From Streptomyces sp. JJ66 (lineage in GTDB: Bacteria > Actinomycetota > Actinomycetes > Streptomycetales > Streptomycetaceae): DNA of 64,000 nt. The position numbers and the translations under genes are program-made. The notes under the pieces were generated by a model, which searched no databases, had not been told where the DNA came from, and was given only the letters and a program-made list of their open reading frames with translations. Below are positions 36,985-48,985 of the stretch, one piece after another; position 1 is the stretch's first letter, and each line of letters opens with the position of its first letter. The stretch spans positions 248,001 through 312,000 of the forward strand of contig NZ_JAEVFI010000001.1 of NCBI RefSeq assembly GCF_019303495.1. Reading direction: 5' to 3'.

Positions 36985-37958
36985 GGCTTCTCCCGACGCG
37001 TGCGGGCGCTACGCGCGTTGGCCTGGGCCTCCCGCGCTATGGCCCTGAAGAACTGGGGGTAGCTGGGCGACGTGTGCTTTGCGTACGCCAGTGTCAGCTC
37101 GTGGCGGCCACGCAGCTGGTTGATCGGCACGATCATGGCAGCGTGGTGCTCAATGTGCAGGTTATTGCCGTTGGTGTACCAGGTACTGAACCAACTACCG
37201 GTGATTGAGCGCGTGTTGTGCAGCACGTCAGTGGACAGGTTGTCACAGAGGATGTGCTCGGGCAGCTCGATGAGAAAGTGCAGCGGCACCGCGACCAGCA
37301 GCGGAAGCAGCCAGAGCCACAGGACCACCTCGCCGTGTCCGAAGGCGGCTAGCGCCACGGCGGCGAGGATCGGCAGGGTGAACATCCGGTACTCGGCCTT
37401 CACTTCGCGCTCGCGGTCCTTGGAGATCTGACCGATGTCGTAGGACCACGTACCGGCCCAGCACCGAGAGATGTCCGCGACCGCGGCGGCCAGTCGACCG
37501 AAGGCGAACGTCTCCCGGACGAGCGCGGACCAGGTGACCGGCTGCCGCGAGTCGAAGCCGAAGAACTCCGAGTCCTGGTCCGTCCCCAGGTAGCGGTGGT
37601 GCTGCAAATGGCGCACCCGGTAGTGACTGTAGGACACCAGCATGGGCACTCCCAGCGGCACCCCGACCAGCCGGTTCAAGCGCGCCCTTCGGAAGGCCGA
37701 GTGGTGCAGGCACTGGTGCTGGAGTTCCAGCCAGTGGGCGTACATGGCGCCGATGAGCACCACGCCGAGCAGCCGGGCGGGCCATGCCTCCACGAAGAGG
37801 ACGAGCGCCGCGCCAGCGGTCCACATGCCGTATGCGACAAGCAGTTTGGCGATGAAGACGCGTTCGTCGGCCGCACTGACCTTGGCCCGGCGGAACAGGT
37901 CCTTCGGCGACGCGGCACTCGCGTCGGGCGTCGTCATGGACGAGACACCTTCCTGCAT
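36981..37958 (-). CDS. membrane fatty acid desaturase/hydroxylase
   Basis: 325 aa integral membrane di-iron protein. The three histidine clusters are visible: HQCLHH (~residue 80), HLQHH (~115) and HIEHH (~270), with hydrophobic segments near 45-75 and 205-240. It would introduce a double bond or hydroxyl into the acyl chain used by the FAAL, or act on a carrier-bound acyl group. The start is uncertain: ATG at 37958 has GGGAGG only 3 nt away, while ATG at 37937 has AGGAAGG 10 nt upstream. A 257-nt gap separates it from the free carrier protein gene, and I see nothing coding in that gap. Confidence 0.88.
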   Translation of the reverse strand: MQEGVSSMTTPDASAASPKDLFRRAKVSAADERVFIAKLLVAYGMWTAGAALVLFVEAWPARLLGVVLIGAMYAHWLELQHQCLHHSAFRRARLNRLVGVPLGVPMLVSYSHYRVRHLQHHRYLGTDQDSEFFGFDSRQPVTWSALVRETFAFGRLAAAVADISRCWAGTWSYDIGQISKDREREVKAEYRMFTLPILAAVALAAFGHGEVVLWLWLLPLLVAVPLHFLIELPEHILCDNLSTDVLHNTRSITGSWFSTWYTNGNNLHIEHHAAMIVPINQLRGRHELTLAYAKHTSPSYPQFFRAIAREAQANARSARTRREKP

Positions 37959-38215
37959 CAGCCTCCCGAGGGAACACCACGACGACCTGGCGGCACGGGC
38001 CGGGCTGGCTACGGCGTGGACTCGATGAGGAACGGAGATCGAAGGTGTGCGGCCCCCGGACCCGGGCGGGCAGGGCGGACACGCACGCGTGAAGACGCCA
38101 GCGGCAGCGTCGGGGAGCCGCGGGCGCGCAGACGAGGGCCGGACGACCGGCCGGGACGTGGTGTTTCAGCGAGAAAGCACGGCGGCGGGGGCTCCCGGAA
38201 GCGACGGGAGTCGCG

Positions 38216-38551
38216 TCACCTCGGGAAGTTCGCGACGAGGCAGGCCGCTTGCGCGGCGGCGGTGGGCTGCTCGAAGAGCTCGTTGAGCAGCAGACCCTCC
38301 AGCTCCAGGGCCGTGTCCTGGTCGATGCCGTGAGCGGCGAGCAGCCGCCCGATGGCTTGGAGGGCGAGCAGGGAGTAGCCACCGAGAGCGAAGAAGTCGG
38401 AGGTCTCGGGGTCGATCTCGTCCGGCGCCACTTCGAGTACGTCGGACCAGATGTCCACGACGGCAAGTGTTGCCGTCGGCAACTCAACCGCCTCTACCGA
38501 TGGCGTGGTCGCGGTGCTGCTTTCGTCCTGTATCACTTGCGGTTCCCCCAT
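38216..38551 (-). CDS. free-standing peptidyl/acyl carrier protein
   Basis: 111 aa. The phosphopantetheine site DFFALGGYSLLALQ lies around residue 55-66, with the modified serine after GGY. Ahead of it is a disordered ~28-residue leader and after it a helix with LFEQPTAAAQAACLV, typical of a complete carrier domain. It is the first gene of the leftward operon. It has no adenylation domain in cis and is a candidate partner for the free A domain at 1469-3004. The ATG at 38551 has no clear ribosome site; the GTG at 38536 has GGGGGA 7 nt upstream and may be the real start. Confidence 0.9.
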   Translation of the reverse strand: MGEPQVIQDESSTATTPSVEAVELPTATLAVVDIWSDVLEVAPDEIDPETSDFFALGGYSLLALQAIGRLLAAHGIDQDTALELEGLLLNELFEQPTAAAQAACLVANFPR

Positions 38552-39000
38552 TGAGAACTCGGTGAACTAGCATCAACATGCTGGCTGTCGCAGGCGGGTT
38601 GGGAGTCAGCCACGCTGCCGGCGGCGAGTTGGTTGGAGCAGGCGTTCGCATCCAAGCACGCCCCTGACGCTCTCCGCAAGGGATCTGAATTCCTTGATCC
38701 GCACACGCTCTGGCCTGCACCGATACACCGGAGGCGGCGGTCAGGGCGACTGACTTGCGCGCGTGATCCCCTGTGGTACGGTACGCCGCAGCGATGGGAT
38801 CATCCGACTTTCAGACCGGCGCAGTCTTCCTTGTTCTCGGGCGCTTCTCGTGTCGGTGCCATGACAAGCGCGTGACCCTCACGGGCCGCCCGTCGCCTTT
38901 CCCGACCGGGGGCCGCCACAGGCATTCGCCCCAGCGAATCACATTCGGCTAAGACAACGTGATCCCCGTGCCCGCGCCGGGATCCGCAGGGGGCAGAGGC
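38552..39000. other. divergent intergenic control region of the cluster
   Basis: About 450 nt between the carrier protein (leftward) and the racemase (rightward), presumably holding promoters for both arms. I see a forward promoter-like pair (listed separately), a 5-bp inverted repeat AGCAT/ATGCT (38569-38582) near the carrier start, and ATTCGC/GCGAAT (38924-38939) before the racemase. No gene is supported here. Confidence 0.5.
38755..38782 (+). promoter_or_regulatory. weak candidate promoter toward the racemase gene
   Basis: TTGCGC (38755-38760) and TACGGT (38777-38782) are separated by 16 nt on the plus strand. Transcription would begin about 210 nt before the GTG at 39001. Pattern evidence only. 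Confidence 0.25.
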
Positions 39001-39774
39001 GTGATACGAGTCGACCAGAGACCGGCCACCGGCACGACGGCCACCGCGTCCGCACGAACGCTCGGAGTGCTCGGCGGCATGGGGCCGGCAGCCACCGCGG
39101 AGTTCCTTCGGCTGCTCTCCCTCGCGGTCCCCGCGCGGTCGGACCAAGAGCACCCGCGCATCGTCATGCTGTCGGAGCCCGGGATTCCCGAGCGCACCGG
39201 CGCCATCCTCTCCGGCTCTGACGAACCGCTGCCGCGCATCCGCGCCGCCCTGGAACAACTCGCCTCCTGGGGTGCGGATTTGCTCGTGGTGCCATGTAAC
39301 ACCGCGCACGTCTTCATCGACCGACTCCAAGGCGGCCTGCTGCCCGTCCCCGTGGTGCACATCGCCGACGCCACATTGCAGGCCGCCATGCGTACCAGCC
39401 CAGCGGGCGGCTGGCTGGCGGCCACCACCGGAACCGTGCACAGCGGCATCTACCAGCGACGGGCAGCCGAACTCGGATACCGGCTGCTGATCCCGGACGA
39501 CTCCGCGCAGGCCGAGATCCACCGGGCGGGTGTCCTGGTGAAGGCGAACCGCCCAACCGAGAGCGGCGCCGTGCTGGCCGCTGCGGTACGAGGGCTGTGG
39601 CAGCAGCACGACCTTCCGGTGATCACCGCATGCACCGAACTGCCCCTCGCCTACGAGGTTGCCGGACTGCCCGAGGAGCGCTCCGTGTCCAGTCTCGCCG
39701 CGCTGGTGACGGCCTGCGTGGACGATTTGTTCGCCCCGCGGGCCGCCACTCACCCCACCGGGGCCAGGAGTTGA
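39001..39774 (+). CDS. aspartate/glutamate racemase-family protein
   Basis: 257 aa, PLP-independent amino-acid racemase family. It shows the GVLGGMGPAAT start motif and the two cysteine sites PCNTAH and ACTELPLA that act as the acid/base pair. It interconverts L- and D-Asp, Glu or a related amino acid in the cytoplasm and could supply a D-residue to the NRPS, which otherwise shows no intact epimerisation domain. The GTG at 39001 was chosen for the AGGGGG ribosome site 8 nt upstream; an in-frame GTG at 38959 lacks one. It is the first gene of the rightward arm. Confidence 0.85.
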   Translation: MIRVDQRPATGTTATASARTLGVLGGMGPAATAEFLRLLSLAVPARSDQEHPRIVMLSEPGIPERTGAILSGSDEPLPRIRAALEQLASWGADLLVVPCNTAHVFIDRLQGGLLPVPVVHIADATLQAAMRTSPAGGWLAATTGTVHSGIYQRRAAELGYRLLIPDDSAQAEIHRAGVLVKANRPTESGAVLAAAVRGLWQQHDLPVITACTELPLAYEVAGLPEERSVSSLAALVTACVDDLFAPRAATHPTGARS

Positions 39775-39797
39775 CCCGGCCCAGACGGGGTCCGCGA

Positions 39798-40658
39798 CTA
39801 CGACTGCCCGGCGAGGACCAGCTCGGCGACCTCGTCGGCGCGGGCGAACCGCACATCGCCCCGGGAGAGCGCGAACTGGATGAACTGCTCCAGGGCCCGC
39901 AGTCGCGAGGGCCGTCCGGTGAGGAACGGGTGCACGGTCAGCATGCACAACGAACCGAAGCCGCGCATGGCCTCCAGTTCGGCGGTCCACAGGTCAACCA
40001 CCTTGGACGGCGCTTCGATCAGCTGGCCGATGTTCGGCTCGGGCAGAAAGGCGTACTGCTCCCAGTCGTCAAGCAACCACTGCACCGGCAGCTCGGCGAT
40101 GGTCGCGCCACCGCCGCTCCGCAGCGCGTACGGGCGGTCGTCGTCCATCAGCGAGGAATCGTAACGCAGCCCGAATCCGCCCAGGAGATCAAGGGTGTAC
40201 CGGGTCATCTCCCAGTTCGGCGCCCTGTACCCGACCGGCTGAACACCAAATCGGGAAAACGTCTCCAGGCTGCGCTCGATCTCCGCGCGCTGCTCGCCCT
40301 CGGAGAGGTGCACGGGGTGCCGATGGGTAAAACCATGCAGCGCGATCTCGTGCCCCCTTTCCATAACCGACTCCATCACAGAAGGCCATCGCTCAGCCGA
40401 CACGCCGGGTACAAAAAAGGTCGCCGGCAGGCGGTATCTGTCCAGCAGGTCGAGTATCCGCGGCACCCCGGCCCGAGGCCCGTATGCCTGGTGGGACATG
40501 GTGGTGAGGTGGCTGATGTAGTGCTCTCCGCGGGCCAGCACGGGCGATTCGGCGTCCACGTCCACCCCGATCACCACCACGGCGGATGCGCCCTTGAGCC
40601 AGTCACCCGCCGGGCTCCGCTCCGGCCACCGGACTTGGGGAACCTGGATTTCATCCAT
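39798..40658 (-). CDS. polysaccharide deacetylase (NodB)-family amidohydrolase
   Basis: 286 aa. GVDVDAE (metal-binding aspartates), HGFTHRHP (HxxxH zinc ligands), the GYRAPNW strand and LTVHPFLTGRP at the end place it in the NodB/PuuE branch that hydrolyses amide or cyclic-imide bonds. There is no signal peptide, so it is cytoplasmic, and its substrate need not be a polysaccharide; an amide in the peptide pathway is possible. The ATG at 40658 is used (AAGG lies upstream, and a GTG codon directly precedes it). It is convergent with the racemase (23 nt apart) and divergent from mbtH. Confidence 0.82.
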   Translation of the reverse strand: MDEIQVPQVRWPERSPAGDWLKGASAVVVIGVDVDAESPVLARGEHYISHLTTMSHQAYGPRAGVPRILDLLDRYRLPATFFVPGVSAERWPSVMESVMERGHEIALHGFTHRHPVHLSEGEQRAEIERSLETFSRFGVQPVGYRAPNWEMTRYTLDLLGGFGLRYDSSLMDDDRPYALRSGGGATIAELPVQWLLDDWEQYAFLPEPNIGQLIEAPSKVVDLWTAELEAMRGFGSLCMLTVHPFLTGRPSRLRALEQFIQFALSRGDVRFARADEVAELVLAGQS

Positions 40659-40756
40659 CACTGAACAACCTTTTCCATGCGTTATCGGACAAGCCGTTGG
40701 ACGGCGTTTCGGCGACACCCTAGCAATTCCACAAGGAATATAAGGAGGGAATCCAA

Positions 40757-41002
40757 GTGTCAAGTTCAGCGAATGACATTCAGGCTCCGGTCGCAGAGTA
40801 CCGGGTCGTGATGAACCACGAGGAGCAGTATTCGGTGTGGCCGGCGGGCCGTGAGCTCCCGGCGGGCTGGCGGGACGCGGGAGTGCGGGGCGACAAGGAG
40901 ACCTGCCTCGCCCACATCGAAGAGGTCTGGACGGACATGCGCCCGCTGAGCCTGCGCACGCAGCTCGCCGGTCCCGCGCCGGAAGCGGAGGCCCGGGCAT
41001 GA
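40757..41002 (+). CDS. MbtH-like protein
   Basis: 81 aa. Contains [19 protein letters not shown] and WTDMRPLSL, the conserved MbtH signature with its tryptophans. MbtH proteins bind adenylation domains and assist their folding and activity, so this one marks the rightward arm as part of the NRPS cluster. The GTG at 40757 is preceded by a near-perfect AAGGAGGG at 7 nt. The stop overlaps the aldehyde dehydrogenase start by 4 nt (ATGA). Confidence 0.95.
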   Translation: MSSSANDIQAPVAEYRVVMNHEEQYSVWPAGRELPAGWRDAGVRGDKETCLAHIEEVWTDMRPLSLRTQLAGPAPEAEARA

Positions 41003-42402
41003 CACCGTCCCTGACCATCGGCGGCGCGGTGGTGCCCGGCGCAGCCGAACTGCCTGTGGAGGACCCGGCCACCGGTGAGCCCTTCGCTCAGTCCCCCGCG
41101 TGCTCCCCCGAACAGCTCGACGCCGCCGTCTCAGCCGCCGCCGCGGCCGCCGCGGACTGGTGCCGGCTGCCTGCCGACGAACGTCGCGCGGCCTTGCGCG
41201 CCTGCGGCGAGGCCCTCGGCGCACACCTGGAGGAGGTGGCCTCGCTGCTCAGCAGGGAACAGGGCAAGCCGCTGGCCGCCGCCCGGGCCGAAGTACGGCT
41301 TGCTGCTGACTGGTTCGAGCACACGGCCGGGCTGCGACTGGTCCCCGAGGAGCCGACCACCAAGGACGGTGCCCACATCACGGTGGAGCGGGTCCCACAC
41401 GGGGTCGTAGCGGCGATCGCCCCGTCCAACTTCCCGATCATCCTGTCGGTCTGCAAGTTCGCCCCCGCGCTGCTCGCCGGCAACACGGTGGTCGTCAAGC
41501 CTTCGCCGGAGACCCCGCTCTCCACGCTGCGGATGGGCGAACTGCTCAACGACTGCCTGCCGCGCGGTGTGCTCAACGTCATCTCCGGCGACCACGCGCT
41601 CGGCCGGGCCCTCACCGCGCACCCCTCGGTGGACATGATCTCCTTCACCGGCTCGGTGGAGACCGGCCGGGCGATCGCCCGAAGGGCCGCCGACCGGCTG
41701 CTGCCCGTCGTCCTCGAACTCGGCGGAAACGACGCGGCGATTGTGCTCCCGGGTGCCGAGGTCACCGCGATCGCCCCGGCGCTGTTCCACGCCGCCCTCG
41801 CCAACAGCGGCCAGTTCTGCGCCGCCGTCAAGCGGATCTACGTCCAGCGGGAACAGGCTGAGGAACTCGTCGGGGCGCTGGCGGCCCTCGCCGCGGCCGC
41901 CGTCGTACGCCCCGGCAACGACGCCGAGGCCGAGTTCGGCCCACTGGTCAGCCGCGCCCAGCTGGAGCGCGTGGAAGCCCTGGTCGAGGACGCGGTCGCG
42001 CACGGCGCACAGGTGGTGACCGGCGGCGCCCGGCTGCCGGGCCCGGGACACTTCTACGCCCCGACCGTGGTGACCGGTCTACCCGAGGGCTGCGACCTGG
42101 AGGTGGAGGAGCAGTTCGGTCCGGTCATCCCGGTGATCGCGTACGACGACCCGGACGAGGCCGTCCGCCGGGCCAACGCCACCCGCTACGGCCTGGGCGC
42201 CTCGCTGTGGGGCCCGCCGGAGCTGGCCGAGGAGTTCGCCCCGCTCCTCGACAGCGGCACCGTGTGGATCAACACCCACGGTGATCTGCGGCCGGACGTT
42301 CCGTTCGGTGGCGTCCGGTCCTCCGGGCTGGGCGTGGAGTACGGCTACTGGGGGCTTGTCGAGTACACGCGGATCAAGGTCCGAAACAGCGCACGGCGCT
42401 GA
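40999..42402 (+). CDS. aldehyde dehydrogenase
   Basis: 467 aa NAD(P)-dependent aldehyde dehydrogenase. Motifs: the APSNFPI nucleotide site, [10 protein letters not shown], the glutamate in LELGGNDA and the catalytic cysteine in [11 protein letters not shown]. It oxidises an aldehyde to an acid. It is translationally coupled to mbtH, so a pathway role is likely, either in making an amino-acid precursor or in acting on the aldehyde released by the reductase domain. The closest family by eye is succinate-semialdehyde/vanillin-type; the substrate is unknown. Confidence 0.9.
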   Translation: MTPSLTIGGAVVPGAAELPVEDPATGEPFAQSPACSPEQLDAAVSAAAAAAADWCRLPADERRAALRACGEALGAHLEEVASLLSREQGKPLAAARAEVRLAADWFEHTAGLRLVPEEPTTKDGAHITVERVPHGVVAAIAPSNFPIILSVCKFAPALLAGNTVVVKPSPETPLSTLRMGELLNDCLPRGVLNVISGDHALGRALTAHPSVDMISFTGSVETGRAIARRAADRLLPVVLELGGNDAAIVLPGAEVTAIAPALFHAALANSGQFCAAVKRIYVQREQAEELVGALAALAAAAVVRPGNDAEAEFGPLVSRAQLERVEALVEDAVAHGAQVVTGGARLPGPGHFYAPTVVTGLPEGCDLEVEEQFGPVIPVIAYDDPDEAVRRANATRYGLGASLWGPPELAEEFAPLLDSGTVWINTHGDLRPDVPFGGVRSSGLGVEYGYWGLVEYTRIKVRNSARR

Positions 42403-42422
42403 CCATGGGCGACAGGAGAGTC

Positions 42423-45065
42423 ATGAGAGCCAGGATCCGCCGCGCGGCCGCGATGCTGGGCGCCGTCTGCACCGCTGCCGTGACCATGTTCGTGTTTGCC
42501 GTCGGCATCGGGCCGGTGCCCGCCCTCGGCACAGCCCTCATGCCCGGCGGCGGGGTGTGGCCGTCGGCCGAGGACGCACGGCTCCCCACGGACGAGCAGA
42601 TCCGCATTCCCGGGCTGGACCGCCCCGTGGACGTGTCCTTCACAGCGGACGGCGTGGCCTCGGTCCGCGCCTCCTCGGACGAGGACCTGTTCACCGCGCA
42701 GGGCTACCTCGCAGCCCGGTTCCGCCTGGTCCAGATGGACGTTCAGCGGCGCCTGGGCAAGGGCAGGCTGGCGGAGTTGAACGGCCCCTCCGGTATCGAC
42801 TCGGACATCTTTGAGCTGACTTTGGGCATCCACCGCACGGCGAAGGCCACCTGGGCGGCCACCCCCCGCGACGGCAGAGCCGCCAAGGCGCTCACCGCGT
42901 ACGCGGCCGGCGTCAACGCGCGGCTTGCCGAGCTGGAAAAGAACGGGCAGTGGCCGACCGTCTACGGACTGACCGGCGTACGGCCGGAGCGCTGGACCCC
43001 GGTGGACAGCCTGGTAGTCCAGGGAGTACTCACCCAGACGCTGAGCTTCGACACCCGTCCGCTGACCTACGCCCTGCTGAGCACCTCGCTCGGTGCCAAG
43101 CAGGCGTCGGAGTGGTTCCCGGTGCTGCCCGCCAACAAGCAGCACCCGTACGACCCGGGCCCCTACAAGGACCTGGGCCTCGCTCCGCTCCACAGCCCCA
43201 ACGCCAATGCGGCCGTGGTCGCGGACCGTCCGGGCGTCGCTGGCAACGGCACGTCCGCCTCGGCCGCTGACGCCCCCCGTTCCGCGTCCACCCCCGGCCC
43301 CGCCGCCACTGCGACCCCGGCCTCGGCACGCCCGGACTCCGCGGACCCGGCCACGACCAGCGAGGCGACCGCGGAGGCCGCCACCGCCGTGCTGCGGGAC
43401 ATGGCCAAACTCCCCGAGACCACCCGCCACCTCTACCCCAACAGCAACGCATGGGTGGCAAACGGCCCGGCGGCCGGCGGCGGGGCCCTCCTCGCCGGCG
43501 ACCCGCATCTGAAGCTGGCACTCCCCTCGTACTGGTATCAGATCTCGCTCAAGTCCCCCGGCTACGACGTCACAGGTTCCAGCCTGCCCGGCATGCCCGC
43601 CGTCCTCATCGGGCGCAACGCCGACATCTCCTGGTCCATCACGGCCGTGCAGAACCAGTCCACCTTCTTCTATCGGGAGAAAACCGATCCCCGGCGTCCT
43701 GACTCCTACTTCTGGAAGGGCGCCTGGCGCCCCGTCGAGAAGGTCAAGTACACCATTCCGGTCCGCGGCGGCGCCTCCGTTCCGATCGAGGTCGGGCTCA
43801 CCGTGCACGGTCCGTTGCTGACGAGCAAGGGCGAGACCACGTCGGTCGAGTGGATGGGCAATCGCCCCTCTCAGAACCTCGCCGCGCTGCTGGACCTGAA
43901 CGCCGCCACTGACTGGGACAGCTTCCGCGACGCGCTGCGGAGCTGGCAGGCCCCGGCCCAGAACTTCGCGTACGCCGACAAGAAGGGCAACATCGGTGTG
44001 ATCGCCCCGGGTTCCTACCCGCAGATCGCCTCCGGCGACGCCCGCGGTCCGCTCCCCGGCACGGGCGACTCGGACGTCGTCGGCGCGATCCCCTTCGAGG
44101 CGGTACCGCAGGTCTACAACCCGCCGTCCGGGTTTGTTGTCACCGCCAACCAACGACCGGTAGGCCCGGACTACCCGTACTACATCGGCCCCGCCGCGAA
44201 CTTTGACGCCGGCTACCGCACGAATCGCATCCTCGCGGAACTGTCCCGGCCCGGCCGGCAGCACACCGCGGACGGCTTCGCGGCCCTGCAGAACGACGTC
44301 ACCGACGAACTCGCACAGCGCATGGTGCCCAAGCTGCTCCAGGCGTTGGAGGGCGTCAAGTTGACGAAGCAGCAGAAGGCGGCCCGCGAGCTGCTGGCCG
44401 GATGGAACGCCTCCATGGACGTCGATTCCCCTGCCGCCACGATCTGGTTCGCCTTCTACGGCGGCTACGTCGAGGAGGTGTTCAGGCCGTGGTGGGACGC
44501 CGCCAAGGTACCGGTGGACATCGACCCGGCTGGGCTGGACCTACTGCGTACCCCGGTGGCTCTGATGCAGGCACTGGAGAAGTGGACTTTCACCAGCCCA
44601 AAGGACCCGGCGTTCACCGCCCCGGGCAAGACGCGGCGCACCGCACCCGACGCGATGCGCGCCGCGTTCACCGAAGCGGTCGCGTACCTGGACGGCCGGC
44701 TCGGCGGTAAGCCCGCCGAGTGGAAGTGGGGCCGCATCCACGAACGAGTGGTGCCCTCGCTGACCGGCGCGCCCTCTCTCGGCGAGGGTCCGTACCCGGC
44801 CGGGGGCAGCCCCTGGACCGTCAACGTCGCGGAGAACGGCCTGCGCTCCGACTACGGGCCCAGTCTTCGAATGGTCGTCGGCTGGAACTCGGCGGGCAAG
44901 GCGGACGCCCGCGCGATCTACCCCGGAGGCCAGAGCGACAACCCCGCCTCCCCTTGGTACAAGAACCTGGCTCCGGACTGGTGGGAGGGGTCGCTGCGCC
45001 CGCTGCGCACCGCCGACGAGCAGGGCGAGGGCGATATCCGCTGGACCTTGCGAAGCGAAGGGTGA
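42423..45065 (+). CDS. penicillin acylase-family Ntn hydrolase, exported or membrane-anchored
   Basis: 880 aa. The N-terminus is basic followed by a hydrophobic stretch (RAAAMLGAVCTAAVTMFVFAV), a signal peptide or anchor. The alpha region is followed by an Ala/Pro/Ser-rich linker (~275-320) and NSNAWV, whose serine would become the N-terminal nucleophile of the beta chain after self-cleavage; LLAGDPHL, ISWSITAVQNQ and NFAYADKKGNIG follow as expected. These enzymes cut the amide bond of N-acyl groups (penicillin G, acyl-homoserine lactones, lipopeptide tails). Next to a FAAL-primed NRPS it is a candidate for removing the fatty acyl leader after export. The ATG at 42423 has AGGAG 4 nt upstream; an ATG 18 nt earlier is less likely. 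Confidence 0.88.
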   Translation: MRARIRRAAAMLGAVCTAAVTMFVFAVGIGPVPALGTALMPGGGVWPSAEDARLPTDEQIRIPGLDRPVDVSFTADGVASVRASSDEDLFTAQGYLAARFRLVQMDVQRRLGKGRLAELNGPSGIDSDIFELTLGIHRTAKATWAATPRDGRAAKALTAYAAGVNARLAELEKNGQWPTVYGLTGVRPERWTPVDSLVVQGVLTQTLSFDTRPLTYALLSTSLGAKQASEWFPVLPANKQHPYDPGPYKDLGLAPLHSPNANAAVVADRPGVAGNGTSASAADAPRSASTPGPAATATPASARPDSADPATTSEATAEAATAVLRDMAKLPETTRHLYPNSNAWVANGPAAGGGALLAGDPHLKLALPSYWYQISLKSPGYDVTGSSLPGMPAVLIGRNADISWSITAVQNQSTFFYREKTDPRRPDSYFWKGAWRPVEKVKYTIPVRGGASVPIEVGLTVHGPLLTSKGETTSVEWMGNRPSQNLAALLDLNAATDWDSFRDALRSWQAPAQNFAYADKKGNIGVIAPGSYPQIASGDARGPLPGTGDSDVVGAIPFEAVPQVYNPPSGFVVTANQRPVGPDYPYYIGPAANFDAGYRTNRILAELSRPGRQHTADGFAALQNDVTDELAQRMVPKLLQALEGVKLTKQQKAARELLAGWNASMDVDSPAATIWFAFYGGYVEEVFRPWWDAAKVPVDIDPAGLDLLRTPVALMQALEKWTFTSPKDPAFTAPGKTRRTAPDAMRAAFTEAVAYLDGRLGGKPAEWKWGRIHERVVPSLTGAPSLGEGPYPAGGSPWTVNVAENGLRSDYGPSLRMVVGWNSAGKADARAIYPGGQSDNPASPWYKNLAPDWWEGSLRPLRTADEQGEGDIRWTLRSEG

Positions 45066-45069
45066 GGTT

Positions 45070-45612
45070 ATGCCGAAGACGACGGACACAAGAACGCAGG
45101 CCTCCGATCAGGACACTGACCCGTCCGTGGCGACACCCGGTGACCACACCCGCAGCTCCGACGCTGACGGGGGCTCGGACCCCACAACGACGGTCGACCG
45201 CGGCGCCCGCGCTCCACGCCGCCCGGTGGTCGCCGCGGTGACGGTCGGCGGCGGCATCGCGGCGACCGCCCTGGGCACGCTCGTCGGCCTCTGGTTCATG
45301 CCCTTCCTCGTCGGCGCAGTGGTCGGTGCTACCAGCCGGTTCCCCCGCAAGGCCCCCCGTACGTCCCGCGGCTACCTCACCGCGTCCGTGGCCGCGGTCC
45401 TGGGGTGGGCACTCCCGCTCGCGGTGCAGGCACTGGGCGGGGCTCCGGTGGCCGAGGTCGCCCGGACGACCGCCGCCCTGGCCGGCCTCCCGCCGCTCGC
45501 CGGCATCGTCCTGACCATCACCCTGCTGATCGCCCTGATCCAGGCACTGCTCGGAGTCTGGGTCGGGCGCACGCTGGCAGCCCCGACCGGGCAGCCGCCC
45601 GCCGCCCCGTAA
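45070..45612 (+). CDS. small multi-pass membrane protein of unknown function
   Basis: 180 aa, not recognised. A polar, Thr/Asp-rich N-terminal tail of ~50 residues is followed by about three or four hydrophobic segments (VVAAVTVGGGIAATALGTLV, WFMPFLVGAVVGA, YLTASVAAVLGWALPLAV, LAGIVLTITLLIALIQALL). It starts 4 nt after the acylase stop with GGTGAGG upstream, so it is co-transcribed with it. It may help export or anchor the acylase, but nothing in the sequence proves this. It is the last gene of the rightward arm. Confidence 0.75.
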   Translation: MPKTTDTRTQASDQDTDPSVATPGDHTRSSDADGGSDPTTTVDRGARAPRRPVVAAVTVGGGIAATALGTLVGLWFMPFLVGAVVGATSRFPRKAPRTSRGYLTASVAAVLGWALPLAVQALGGAPVAEVARTTAALAGLPPLAGIVLTITLLIALIQALLGVWVGRTLAAPTGQPPAAP

Positions 45613-45861
45613 GCAGCCGACCCGCCGCCCGGCCGAACCGGCCGCATCTGGCCCCCAGAGGGGAACACCGCATGATGCTGCCCGTCGGCGGCGGCGGGTC
45701 AACCGCGCCTTCGGACGTTCGCGGGGCATGGGACACATCCCCGTTTGTACCGTGTCTGAGGGGCCTCGAGGATCCCGGACAGCCCCGATGGCACGTTCTC
45801 CTCGACGACCTGTACGCCGGGCTCCGCGAACCCGCGAGCCGACGCCGCGTGTGCGCACCCC

Positions 45862-45893
45862 GAACCGCGTACCTGGTATCAGGTACGCGGTTC
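45862..45893. terminator. bidirectional hairpin terminator between the cluster and aconitase
   Basis: A perfect inverted repeat with 14-bp arms (GAACCGCGTACCTG and its complement) around a 4-nt loop GTAT. It lies in the 423-nt gap between two convergent genes, where a factor-independent terminator is expected; no U-tract follows, as is usual in Streptomyces. The rest of the gap shows only a weak open frame from 45672 that reads through the hairpin. Confidence 0.75.
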
Positions 45894-46035
45894 TTCGTCG
45901 TCGCAGGATGCGCAGCTCTGCTCCAGGAACACATCGCGTGCGATCATGCTCGCAGGCGGCGTCTTCCGCCCCGTCGAGCGCGAGCGCCCCGCCCTCTGCG
46001 CGAGATGCAGGGGCAGGGCGCTCGTTCACATCAGC

Positions 46036-48843
<2,808 letters not shown>

Positions 48844-48926
48844 GACAGTCTCCTTCAGTGCATGAGTTCGCGCGTACCGCCGCCATCCTGCCTGCCCGCC
48901 CACCTTGCCCTACGAGCAAGGTGGGC

Positions 48927-48945
48927 CTAAGTTAGGCTTACCTAA
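48927..48945. promoter_or_regulatory. iron box (DmdR/IdeR-type operator) upstream of acnA
   Basis: CTAAGTTAGGCTTACCTAA matches the actinobacterial 19-bp iron box (TTAGGTTAGGCTAACCTAA) at 16 of 19 positions. It lies 84 nt upstream of the GTG start of the aconitase gene. Iron-loaded DmdR/IdeR would bind here and repress, tying synthesis of an Fe-S enzyme to iron supply. Confidence 0.8.
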
Positions 48946-48985
48946 GTCCCACGGGCGGCGGCACGCCCCGTCCTGTGATCTCTCA

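Noticed and set aside
1469..38551. Assigning the cluster to tetrahydroisoquinoline (naphthyridinomycin/saframycin) or pyrrolobenzodiazepine pathways.
   Set aside because: FAAL, reductase and UvrA are shared, but the glycolate two-carbon unit genes, tyrosine-modifying enzymes and known A-domain codes of those pathways are absent, while PP-loop, AsnB-like and LanB-like genes are extra.
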